A stretch of DNA of 64,000 nucleotides from Bugula neritina (taxonomy: Eukaryota; Bryozoa; Gymnolaemata; Cheilostomatida; Bugulidae). Made by a program: the position numbers and the translations under genes. Positions within the stretch are counted from its first letter, which is position 1. Each line of letters starts with the position of its first letter. Below are positions 25,401 through 44,014 of the stretch, one piece after another. The notes under the pieces were generated by a model. The model saw nothing but the letters and a program-made list of their open reading frames with translations, was not told the origin of the DNA and made no database searches. The DNA lies in NCBI GenBank assembly GCA_964035545.1, contig OZ037765.1, forward strand, positions 16,796,698-16,860,697, in the 5' to 3' direction.

Positions 25401-28151
25401 GTGATATAAATTTCCTTCCTGAATACATAGTGCAGATCTTGTCTGAATTTATCTCTCTATCTTAAATATCAAACTTTTACATCTGTGATGAGAACATCAG
25501 CCTAAACCTTACCACTCTGTTTATGACTTTAGGCCAAAATTCCAATTTATAGTTTGATGGCATGTACTTTTTGCATAACTTTGCAGTATCAAGAGCTGTT
25601 TGATGTATTTTTCTCTCCTATATAATATAATATATGATTGTCTGGTTTCTATGTTGTACTGAACCCAGTCAACTAAACAACTAACTGCTTTTGATTTGTA
25701 CAAATTTTGGTAAATTCTGAAATCATGCCTGAAATACAGGGAACAGATGTTGGAGAGAGCAATGAGCTATGACTAAAAGTAGTAGTTACACAGCATTGTT
25801 GAGGAGGAAATCGTAGCTCATGTAGGCTATTTTAGTGATTAACCACCCTGACATTAAACTTTTGAAATCTCTTAGCCTATTGGTAGGTGTGTTGAAAGCC
25901 AAGTAACTGAACTGTGTAATAAATGCTCACGGGCTCATGTTAATAAACTAGCAACTTCTTGAAACTCTATTCATAGGTCTATTAAAACAATTTTTTTTAC
26001 AAAATTTGAGGAAGTTTCCCCAACCTGCCTCTAAGTCCTACCATTGTTGAGACTACTATTAACCACACACCTCCTTCTCTCTTATTCCTGTCTATTGATT
26101 CTGCAGTTTAATCAAGTCATCATCACCTCTTCATGAACTCTTCATATGAATCATGATTGATTTTCCAAAACAGGAAGTCAAATAGTTGTCATCAACTTAC
26201 AATTATTGCAATAATTATTCAGTTACTTTCTTGTACCATTTATCACATAGTTTTGTAATGCATGGGTTCACTGCCAGCATTAATAGTAATTTTTGTGTGA
26301 GAGTAGCTGTCTGGACATAACTCGGGTAGTTTTATGATGGGCCAGCTCTGGGTTTTGTCCCACTAAGTTAAACAGCTACTCTGGCATATCTACAGCCTTC
26401 CCCCCCCCCCAACAGGGGTGACCTGAGGGTAGTAAAATAGATAGTTGGCAAAGTTTCAGTTCTAAAGAAATTTAATCTAGATTATGTAATACCTATTTCA
26501 ACTATATTTTTAAAAGAAATATATAGAAACTCAATTACAAGTTCTGATTTTAGCTGACTAGCTGCTGTAGGTTCCTGTAAGATATCTGCCAGGTCTAACT
26601 AAGCTCTCCTAACTGCTGCCATCCGTGTATTCTTCAACTCGATAATTATGCATGGCTAGAATTCTACCAGCTCATTTTATCTGCTAAATATCTTTCAGGT
26701 TGGAATCGGATGAGAATAAGTCAGATGTCAAACCATCAGCATCAGCTAAACTCTTGCAGGCTGTTAAAATGAAAGATAAAGCCAGGAGTTCAACAACTAA
26801 CAAAACTACCAGCTCCAATAAAACAAGCAGCAGTAATCTATCAGCTCCCCCTTCCAACAGCTCATTGATATACGGATCAGCAGCTAGGGCAACCCCTCCA
26901 CCTCTTCCCGCTACTCTCCCAGCTTTTCATCAGTCGTCACTCCCTGGCAGCAAAGAGTATGCTGATTCGTTAAACCTACCTCAACCTTCACCTCCGAGTG
27001 TCTCTAGCAACCAGCATCTGTCTGGTAACATGCGTCTCTCCAGCTACAAACCCATAGCTCCGGCTCCACCAAGACCTCCCAGCTCCACTGGTCACACCAG
27101 CAACTTAGAAAGTAAAGAAAAACACAATGAATGCAGGAGCACAGATGATGTTACATCAGATGAGGTTCATTCAACTAATGGTATTGAAACCAATAGAGTG
27201 CCTACACCTAGCTATGCCTTTCACAAAAATGTTGATCAAACCAACATTACACCAGAAGTAAGTTGGCCTGCTTATAAACTGCAGGCATTTCTCAAAATAC
27301 ATTTGTATGCTGGCACTTGAAAAGATAGGCTAGTGTGGTCTTGCTATGCTCAGTTGATGCAAATACAAATTCTAATAGCTTGATTGTATTTCAAACTGAA
27401 GTGAGCTCAACATTCTAAATTGATGAAATGTTTATGAACCCCCTCCCCCTCAACATTATTAGTAGTTGCCGTTTTTAGCAGCTAACTACATTTTATGAGA
27501 ATGCCCAGATAAAGTAACAGCAATGTACTGGCTGATTCAGCACTAATACTCTTTCAAGTAAATCAACTTTAATTGAATTTTTGTCTGTTTGTTAATCTTA
27601 ATTAATTAGAATATGACAATTGTTGGTAGCCATAGGCGATTGCAACACTCTGCTATTTGCGGCACCCTAATGGTAATACATTTGGAATGCTGTTATTATA
27701 TTATATTATCTGGCTGATGACCTGTGCACCCACTGGTGCTACTAGCTTTTTTGCATGGCTTGTTTACCATGAAGTGGTTGAGTGGTACCACTGCCAGACT
27801 GGTACTAGTACTGCTTCTACTAATGCTTGATGTAATTTTACTACAGCTGCTACTGTCACCACGCTAACTACTACTATTAGTAATAAATGTATAGTTTTAT
27901 TATGGAATTGTGAAGATGTGTGTATGCATTGCATTTAATTTTACTAGATTGCTAGCAAAACAGTGGCAATGCTTCTATCAGTGGAAGAAGATATTTCTAC
28001 ACCTTCACAGCAAAAGACAAACCAGCAACAGTCAACCTGTTCTTCCAAGTCAGACATTCCATTTACCAGTCGCTCCAATGGCTCTGATAGAATTCCATAT
28101 GACATTCCATATGCTATTGCTTCTCACTCGGAATCAGCAGAAGCCATTTGA
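19481..28151 (+). CDS. nuclear regulator with RRKQxxP motif and piggyBac-like zinc ribbon
   Basis: Eight exons join in frame to 853 aa: 19481-19958, 20645-20913, 21749-21862, 22661-23377, 23778-23929, 24315-24383, 26699-27257 and 27948-28151 (TGA). The N-terminal domain has paired CxxC motifs (C78/C81, C123/C126) followed by a charged helix, a layout resembling ZAD-type zinc domains. Basic nuclear-signal-like patches follow (MKRKIS, CKKLRKAQ). Exon 4 holds NRRKQARPVK (about 297-306), like the NuRD-recruiting RRKQxxP motif normally found at the start of FOG, SALL, BCL11 and ZNF827 proteins. Exons 5-6 encode a Cys cluster (C558, C561, C580, C583, C588, C591, H595) resembling the C-terminal zinc ribbon of piggyBac transposases; no DDE catalytic domain is present. 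The rest is Ser/Pro-rich and probably disordered. I infer a chromatin or transcription regulator; no orthologue is recognised. The start is uncertain (another ATG at 19571). Confidence 0.72.
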
Positions 28152-30112
28152 TTTTTATACAAACATTTCATTACACTGCAATATTCTTACCTTTTATTAA
28201 AATCTCTAGATGAACTGCAATTAACGTTTACAGAATTATGTTGCGGTGCTCATTTTCATTTGTATATAGAAAGATATATGGCTAGTGCAATTTTGATTCT
28301 TTACATGCTCAATCTCTAGCAATTACATTTAATTTTTTCATATTATCAAGTTATTCCATTATTTCAAATTAGACACACTGCTCAAGGGCAGGAAATTGCT
28401 CCACACAGCATGATGACTATAATAGCCAGTGGCTATAAGGATGTGATGGTACTTATTGATGTAGTGCCGCGACATCAACTAAGTTTAGCTTACTATTATT
28501 AGTATTATATCTCTTCTTTGATAAGGTTTCAGTGGTGCATAGAGAGTGATATTAACCAATTAATCCTAAAGCATTAAATTGTGAGAATATATAAAATGTG
28601 CAATATCATATGCAATAAATATCCTTTTTAAAGATGCAATATTTCTTACATAAATGTATTTTAGTACATATTACAATACATTTGTAGTTTTACTGCTTAT
28701 ATCATTCCATGTTAATACTTTCAGATTATAATAAAGTATAAAACTAAAACAATGCTTGGATTGCTTATGTTTGTGCAGCAAGAATCAACACCAGCTGACT
28801 CTCCTCTTTATCCTCCCTGCCTCAATATTTTCTTTTTTTATAGTATGTTAGTATTACCCCAGACCTTCATGCTCAGAAATATATCTTGTTCAACTTCATT
28901 TTGCAAATAATAATCAAGCTGTCTTTTGCATGTGTTCATCCAAGGAAGTGTACAACTAGCATGTGGGGGGAGGGGGTTAAATGGTTTCTTGCCATTTAGG
29001 AGAAGTAGTGAATTAAGATAGCCCAAGTTCTTTAATTGTTCTATTAAGTTTTGTTTTGGGGTGCAGGTTGAAGTTCTTGTGAGAACATAGTTTCTTGTGT
29101 TATATTTCTAATTTAGAACATAGGCTTTTCTAACTCTCTCCATTACTTCACTTACCTCCGTTCTCGGACCTTATATGACTATAGCGATATTATATTGGTA
29201 ATAATTCTACAATCTTGTTGTAACCAATAATGAATTGAAGATGTAAATGTTTGACTTAGGATCAAGTCTAATTGAGGGAAGGAGTCCCAGCATAATGCTT
29301 CAAGAAATAATATTCCCAGCAGGGCTTTTAAGTAAGTTCTTACTGGTTGTTTGAACAGTAAATACATGGACAGATATAAAATCAAATGATCTTAAATGAA
29401 GCTAGGGGTATTGGAAAGTTATAACAGCCTCTCTATGTTGTTAAATCTTAATTTGTGACCTGGTTGGTAACTTTGAGAAAATAACCTTCTTGATCAACAA
29501 AGATTTTTTAGCAGAGCATAAAATTTTGATAGAAAGCTGTGTAACGTAAATAGTTTAAGGGCCCAGAAATTTTCAGATATTGAACTAAAAGGTCTCAAAT
29601 TATACTAATTACACAAATTATCGTAATTGTAAGAAGTTAATAGTAAGTATAGTTTTCAGATTAAGAAAATTTTTATGCCATCTTGGAAAGTTTCTATATA
29701 TTTGTACAATTAAAATAATGTACTTTTTATTTTACTTAGCACAATACCACTACTAATTTTGAAACTAGTAAAGTCTTGTTCTTATAGAAGTTGGTTCAAT
29801 CAAAATACCATCAGCCAATTGTGATCACCACTCTTTTCTCTTCCATATGCTAATTTCCTATAAGACAACTTATGTTTTACAGTATAGAAGGAAATAAAAT
29901 GCAGCGTGACTCAAAAGCATTATATGCATTGTATATTTTGATAAATATAAGAACATGCTTCCAAATATATATAATAATAAAATAGGAACAAAGTAAAACA
30001 TATTATTGTCTTAATTCAGGAGCTTTGCTTTATCAATATGTATATGCCTTGTCTAAATTGGTATCAGCCGCAGTATGTAAATCCTTTAGTAAAGCTGATA
30101 CAGCCTATAACT
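28152..30112. other. 3' UTR and intergenic
   Basis: 3' flank of the zinc-finger gene up to the LINE insertion. Apart from one AATAAA signal, I see no gene, repeat array or RNA. Confidence 0.3.
28613..28618 (+). promoter_or_regulatory. candidate polyadenylation signal
   Basis: AATAAA about 460 bases after the stop of the zinc-finger gene. A nearer ATTAAA variant exists around 28196. Which one is used cannot be decided from sequence. Confidence 0.35.
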
Positions 30113-30283
30113 TGTTTGTTTGTTTGTTTGGTTTATTTCATCAAAGGTATTTAATAACACAAGGACATTAGAAAATGCCAAGGAGGCGATGATGAGGCCC
30201 ATTGCGCTATAGCCTAGCTAGTCATGCGCGGGCCAACACGAGCTGACAGCGACTCTATCCAGAAAAATACAAAAAAAATACAA

Positions 30284-33154
30284 CTATTCTAACAGATAAA
30301 GCCTCAACTTCCTCCCAAATTCATTAGGGTTGCTAATTGACCGTAAAGGGATTGGCAGTTCATTCCATAGTGCCACCTCCTGATAACAGTTTCTTCTGTG
30401 ACCTGCTGCTGTTTGAGAGTGAGGAAGGGGGAGATTTATGAATGATTGACGTGTATTGATAGAGTGAGTGGGAAAAAAATTGTCAGAGTAGAAAAAAGAA
30501 TGAGCTTTCTTTAACACTTTAAAACGGTAAATCTGGTATATTGAGAGAACTTTATGCTTAGTAAATAGAGGCGCTGATGGATGGTCAAACGGTTTTTTGT
30601 TCATGATACGCATTACCTTTTTTTGAAAAATAAAAATCTTGTTTAGATGGGTATTAGCTGCATTTCCCCAGGCCTCTGCACAATAATTTAACTTGGAATT
30701 GATGAAAGAATTATATATCAAAAGTAAAATTTTTTGAGGGAGATATTCAGAACATCGGTATATTAATCCACTAAGTGGTCGTAATTTTGTAAGTAGGTTT
30801 GAGATGTGCAAGCTCCAATTTAAATTTTTATCTATTTGTACACCTAGAAAAGTTATGCTGTTAGAGTAATTTATAGGTCTTTTATTTAATAATATACAGT
30901 TTTCTAGAATTTGAAAAGGATTTTGGTAGTTTTTTAAAACAATATAGTTGCATTTTTCATAGTTTATAGTGAGTTTGTTTTTATTGCACCAAATTGACAG
31001 AGAGTTTAGATCTTGATTTATAGCTTCCAAATGGGAGTTCAAATCTTTTGATTCAAAAAATAAATTAGTGTCGTCGGCATAGAAAATGGGATTAAAAAGT
31101 TTAAATTGTTGAGCAAGATCGTTTATATATATCAAAAATAAGGTAGGGCCCAAGACAGATCCCTGGGGAACCCCACAGGTCACTGATCGTGAACTTGATA
31201 AGGTTGCATTTACTAGTGTGGAATGACTTCGGTTTGATAGGTAGTTAGCAACCCATGACACTGTGGATTCACTAAAACCAAGTTTTCTCATTTTTGCAAG
31301 TAAAATATTGTGATTTATAGTGTCAAAAGCCTTACTAAAATCTATAAAAATTCCGAGAACGCAATTTCCATTGTTAAAAGCTTCGAGCGTATTATTTTTA
31401 AATTTAACAACAGCATCTGCAGTACTTAAATTTTTTCGAAAGCCATATTGATTCTTAGAAATCAAATTTTTAGATTCTAAAAAGTTTAAAATTTGATTGT
31501 TAACAATTTTTTCAAGTATTTTACTAAAAATGGGGAGGATTGAAATAGGGCGGTAGTTTTCACATCTGTCATGAGAACCTTTTTTGTAGAATGGTAATAT
31601 TTTAGCAGTTTTAATTTGCGCTGGAACAATTTTTTCTTCTATGCTTTTGTTAAATAAATAGGCAAGTGGTGTAGATAGTGAAATTTTGCAAAATTTGATA
31701 AGTTTAGTCGGGATATTGTCTAAACCTATAGCTTTCTTGGAATCTAGTTTTTCAATGATCTCAATTATTTGAGATTCATCAGTTTTTTTTAAATGAAATT
31801 CTTCTTTAGTAATATTTGTCAGCATTGAGTAGGTATCGGAGTTCGAATTTGTAAAATTTGAAGCTAGTTTTTGGGCTATTGTTGAAAAATACAGATTGAA
31901 ATTGTTAGCTATATCCATATTGCTATCTAGCATGGTTTCAGAGTCCTCAACCGAATACAGTTTTGATGAAAAGCATCTTTTGTTTAGTTTGGCTTTCCCT
32001 GTTTGTTCATTTATAAGTACCCAAAGCTGCGAACTGTTACAATTGCTAATAAAAGCTTTAAAATAATCATATTTAGCGGTTCTCAGATCAGCATTCAAAT
32101 TATTTCTAAAAGCATTATATCTTTTTAAAATCTTTTTATTCAGGGGTGCTTTTTTCACTCGTTTGTGAAGTGCATATTTCTTTTTGATTTGAGTTAAAAG
32201 ATGTTCAGTAATCCATGGTTTTTGTGCAAACTTTTTAGAAGGCCTATTGTTTTCAATAGTCTGTGAACAACTTTCAATGAGAAATTTTAGTCTAGTAATA
32301 AATATATCATAGTTTACTTCACAATTTTGTGAGTCATCAAAGAGCTTCAACCAGCAAAATGAGTTTATCTTGGAAACTAGTTTGGAATAATTAATAGTTC
32401 TATACATATCATCTGAGACAATATTAGTTCTATTTGAACAATTCAGTTGAAACGTCACAAAAGTGGGTAGGTGGTCACTCAAATCTGACTCAATGGTTCC
32501 AGATTTACCGTTTATGCAAGAGAAGTTTAGAAGGATATGATCTAAACAGCTAGCTCGTGACGATGAGATTCTAGTTGGGAGAGTGATAGCATTGTAAAAG
32601 GCATAGGTAGAAATAGTGGTGGAATAAGTGTCACTTACATTCATGTCAAGGGTATCTATATTGATGTCACCTACTACAATATGGGGAGAAGAATCATGGG
32701 AAATATAAGCCTCCAGGTCACTAAGAAACGCATCAGTGGAGGAAGCACCGGGCTGCCTGTATATAATTGTGAGTCTGAAATGGGAAGACTTTGAGGCCTG
32801 ACTGTGTAGAACAAGTGAGAGGACGTCTGCTCCAGACAGCGAAACAGCCTTCGTGTCGGCCCCCAGGCCACACCGCACATAGGCCCCAACACCACCTCCT
32901 CTACCCAGTCTCTGACTACCTACAAAATCATAACCTTCAAGTTTAAAAAATTGAATTTCATCATCATTTAGCCAAGTTTCAGTTAAACAAATTACATCAA
33001 AGGGGTTAGAAAAAGTGTTCAAAAAATATTCAAAATGTGAAAATTTATTTCTAATGCTTTGAATATTAAAGTTAAGAAGAGAGAAAGTTGAATTATTTAC
33101 TTCTAGTTTGTTAAAAGAAAAGATGTCGTATGCTGTGCAGTTAATTTCATGCAT
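30284..33154 (-). CDS. LINE ORF2: endonuclease-reverse transcriptase
   Basis: An uninterrupted 956-aa reading frame. An N-terminal apurinic-type endonuclease shows FNIQSIRNK, LTETWL, IYRQPGASS, GDINID, LDHILL and SDHLP. The reverse transcriptase follows with NYRPISILP, QYGFRK, IDFSKAFDTINH, GVPQGSVLGP and the catalytic YADD. The C terminus (ALWNELPIPLRS) is typical of such elements. The enzyme nicks target DNA and copies the element RNA there. There is no frameshift or internal stop, so this copy is probably young. ORF1 ends about 50 bases upstream of the ATG at 33154. Confidence 0.93.
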   Translation of the reverse strand: MHEINCTAYDIFSFNKLEVNNSTFSLLNFNIQSIRNKFSHFEYFLNTFSNPFDVICLTETWLNDDEIQFFKLEGYDFVGSQRLGRGGGVGAYVRCGLGADTKAVSLSGADVLSLVLHSQASKSSHFRLTIIYRQPGASSTDAFLSDLEAYISHDSSPHIVVGDINIDTLDMNVSDTYSTTISTYAFYNAITLPTRISSSRASCLDHILLNFSCINGKSGTIESDLSDHLPTFVTFQLNCSNRTNIVSDDMYRTINYSKLVSKINSFCWLKLFDDSQNCEVNYDIFITRLKFLIESCSQTIENNRPSKKFAQKPWITEHLLTQIKKKYALHKRVKKAPLNKKILKRYNAFRNNLNADLRTAKYDYFKAFISNCNSSQLWVLINEQTGKAKLNKRCFSSKLYSVEDSETMLDSNMDIANNFNLYFSTIAQKLASNFTNSNSDTYSMLTNITKEEFHLKKTDESQIIEIIEKLDSKKAIGLDNIPTKLIKFCKISLSTPLAYLFNKSIEEKIVPAQIKTAKILPFYKKGSHDRCENYRPISILPIFSKILEKIVNNQILNFLESKNLISKNQYGFRKNLSTADAVVKFKNNTLEAFNNGNCVLGIFIDFSKAFDTINHNILLAKMRKLGFSESTVSWVANYLSNRSHSTLVNATLSSSRSVTCGVPQGSVLGPTLFLIYINDLAQQFKLFNPIFYADDTNLFFESKDLNSHLEAINQDLNSLSIWCNKNKLTINYEKCNYIVLKNYQNPFQILENCILLNKRPINYSNSITFLGVQIDKNLNWSLHISNLLTKLRPLSGLIYRCSEYLPQKILLLIYNSFINSKLNYCAEAWGNAANTHLNKIFIFQKKVMRIMNKKPFDHPSAPLFTKHKVLSIYQIYRFKVLKKAHSFFYSDNFFPTHSINTRQSFINLPLPHSQTAAGHRRNCYQEVALWNELPIPLRSISNPNEFGRKLRLYLLE

Positions 33155-33204
33155 TTTGCAAAAGATAACTTAGCAGTTTAAGTTAAATACAACAGTGAGG
33201 TACA

Positions 33205-33640
33205 CTAAACACATTTCAGGTTCTCGAGATCATTTACATCATTTATTTGGATAGCCTCCGAGTCAGGTGTTCTGCGCAAGTAAATTCGTTGGGCAAATGT
33301 CCAAACATACTTATAGTTGTTTGATTTTTTGAAGTTTCTGGTTTTCCAAAAAAGGTCCCTTTGCTTACTACTGAGAACCTCGTTAATAAATATTTTGGAA
33401 TCTGTTTGAAAACCTAATTGTTTTGTTGACATAATACTTTTACGATAAGTGTGGAAGAATGTATCTCTTTTATTGGTGTGAACAAACTTAACCACGATGC
33501 GCTTGGTTTGTCGAATTCTATAGATTTTATCAATGTCTTGTGTAGTTGATATTGAGGTCATTTTTAGATTTTTGATGATTCTATCAAAACCAGTCATTAG
33601 GTCTTCATCTTTGTTGTATTCAACTTTGTCAGCATCTGAC
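33205..33640 (-). pseudogene. LINE ORF1, C-terminal remnant
   Basis: The open frame runs from about 33633 to the stop at 33205; its first ATG is at 33597. The C-terminal motif (IFINEVLSSKQRDLFWKTR, then YVWTFAQRIYLRR) resembles the end of ORF1 nucleic-acid-binding proteins of invertebrate LINEs. The N-terminal part is missing through 5' truncation of the element, so this is a fragment and not a full gene. Confidence 0.7.
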
Positions 33641-36164
33641 TACCATTTCATTTACATAAACATATCTATGCATTTATGAGAGTTTTCCTTTTTAGTGTAA
33701 TATAATTAAATAATTACTCCTGCAAAAAATATGGTTGAATTCAACCTCAATTTGTAATAGAAGCCATTTCCACAAAGTTTTAATAGCACTTGTCCTTTTA
33801 CATTATCAGATTGAAGATGGTATTTTTTCAGTAATTAAACTGCTTTTAGAAGATACACAGCAAAATATAATTTTAGTTTTCTGGCTGGAATGTAAATTGG
33901 ATTTGGCTAATAAAATTATATAAAAAGAAAATATAGTTTGCTCTTTTTGATCGACTTAAAAGAACTTGGTGAAATATTTTTCAATGTTCTGAATCAACAC
34001 TAAAATAAGTAAATACAGCAACTATAACTGTCAAAGTGCAAGCTTTTAAATATATGAATTTGGCATGTTTCTTTTTTTTCAATTTTAGAGACTACATAAA
34101 CTTGTAATGTTAGTGCCTCTTTTTTAAATTAAGAATACAGCATAAGTTTAAGTTGGCACTTATCAATTGGCATCAATAATATAACAGTGGCTTTTTGCAA
34201 CTACCAATACCCAATGCTTATATTCTAATCACTCATGTTGTGTGCTATATATCAACTTTTATGAGATAAAACAGATTAAAGATATAGTTCCTATTACAAT
34301 ACATTGTCTTTAAAGAAGTAATATATAAAATGTATTTAAATGTGACTTTGCTTTCACTATTTCAAGTTGCAAAACTAATTTTGCTATAAGCATAAAGTAA
34401 AAACAAAAATTAGTCCTAACCATTGTTTAGTATATGCTCTTCCACTTGTGTTAGAAAACATCAAACCCATTTCTCAGCTAATTTTTCCTATATATTCTAT
34501 CCACCTCGATTATTTCATACTGACTATGCTATGTGCATTGGCCACCGTGTGTTTTTAAGTAATAGGCCAATTTCTTATTACTAACATACAAGTATCTGCA
34601 CTCTGCAGAATATCTGCCAGGTTAAATCTGAAGGTCATGTGGTAATACAGCAAAACTCTAGCCCAACCTGTAGAAATAGAAAACTGATTAAGCCACTATA
34701 AGGCACGAACAAAGAAAAGACGTGATTATCTCCAACTTTTGGGTGTTGTTCTACTACATTTAAGACTAGTAGCTGCCTTAAATGTACCAATTATGTTAAT
34801 TAATGGTGAATGCATTGGAAAGGAAACTAAAACCCACCACCTCCTACAGGCGAAAAATGGCTACATGTTTTCAGTTCAGCAGTAAATTATTTCTGGTTAT
34901 TTAAAACGCTATTTAGGTTAGCTATTGCAAGGTGAATAAATGCTACAAAATCTGTTTCAACAGACAATTAAATAATCATAGGCGGAGATGCATGTAGAGA
35001 ATGTAAAGATACTAATCCTACTTGAAGCTAATCATTCATCTTCTATTTGTTATACCAAGGAGTTGATTTTACCATATTTTATATTGACAGCCTCCTGTAT
35101 ATAGCCTCCTGTGAGCCTCAGCTACAATATATGGCCGTCATACGTAGATGGTCAGCTAGCTGGTATAACGCTAGACATATTGGTTAAACCCAACTTAGCA
35201 AACTAAGCTTTCCAGATTCAAAAAAAGTTTTGGGAATTCCTCCAACAACTTGTGAATTTTATAACAAAATAAATATATGATTTAAATCACAAAATTGAAT
35301 TAGCTCTTTTTAAAATCATAGGCTTACCTATCAAATGGCAGACACATCAGTTGTAAGGAAACTTTTGCTGCTGGTGAAGTTTTCCATACTAATTATGTTT
35401 CTAAAACTTTATTTCTGTAGTATGTAATGTCTGTATTGAAAAGTTCCTATTTTATTTTCTTGAAGCTAGTCAGGGTGCTTATTATGCTTACGGATTTACA
35501 TTAATAAATTCACAACCAGTTTCACCCTTATTAAAAAAATTATTGGTTGTAACTTCTCACGGCAAGATACACCTTTGCCAACCACTGGCAAGTTTGCCAT
35601 CAGAGTAATGACTATATGGAACAATATTATGCTGCCATCAAAAAGTTGAGGCTAAAATATTTTATTTCTGTTTAAAAATGGGTTTGGAAATAACAGCCAA
35701 TTGAGTTGAAACTTGCAACAAGAGAATTATAATGTCTAGAATATAATTATAGAGAATATCAACTTCACAACTTGGGATCTAATTTTAAATTAAATATGGT
35801 TATATTTCAGGTATGCAATAAAATATTGAGAGAAAAGTAAAACGGTATGATGGCATGGTATAATTGTTATATAGATATTTCTATTATCTTATCGCAGTTC
35901 AGAAAAGTTGTTGAGCTCAACAAGTTAGTGTTTATTACCATTGTTAGAGTATATCAATAAAATAAGTATAACAGCAAAAGCTGAAACACTATTAGTGCTG
36001 TTCATAAAATGCTATTAGAGCCATACTCTTCTAGACCAGCACCGGTTGCATTAACAGCAACTCCAATATCTTGTAACTATTTGGAAGACACGGAATTTCA
36101 AGGCAAATTCTTTCAATAAATTACAATAGTGTTCAAAATTTCTCAGCTAATCATATACAATGTG
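33641..36164. other. intergenic between LINE and SRC 3' end
   Basis: AT-rich sequence without a credible gene or repeat array. Its right end should contain the 3' untranslated region of the minus-strand Src-family gene. Confidence 0.3.
35931..35936 (-). promoter_or_regulatory. candidate polyadenylation signal of the Src-family gene
   Basis: TTTATT on the plus strand reads AATAAA on the minus strand, about 230 bases downstream of the Src-family stop codon. Position and hexamer are the only evidence. Confidence 0.35.

Positions 36165-44014
<7,850 letters not shown>

Larger units (their letters stand above)
30113..33640 (-). mobile_element. 5'-truncated non-LTR retrotransposon (LINE)
   Basis: The element reads on the minus strand. 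Its 3' end is a short AAAC tandem tail (30113-30132), preceded by an AATAAA in the 3' untranslated region. It carries an intact ORF2 (endonuclease plus reverse transcriptase) and only the C-terminal part of ORF1; the ORF1 frame meets a stop near 33634, which marks the probable 5' break. This is typical of incomplete target-primed reverse transcription. A microsatellite-like 3' tail and this ORF2 layout suit the CR1/L2/Jockey-like groups; the clade is not resolved by eye. I found no convincing target duplication. Confidence 0.9.
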
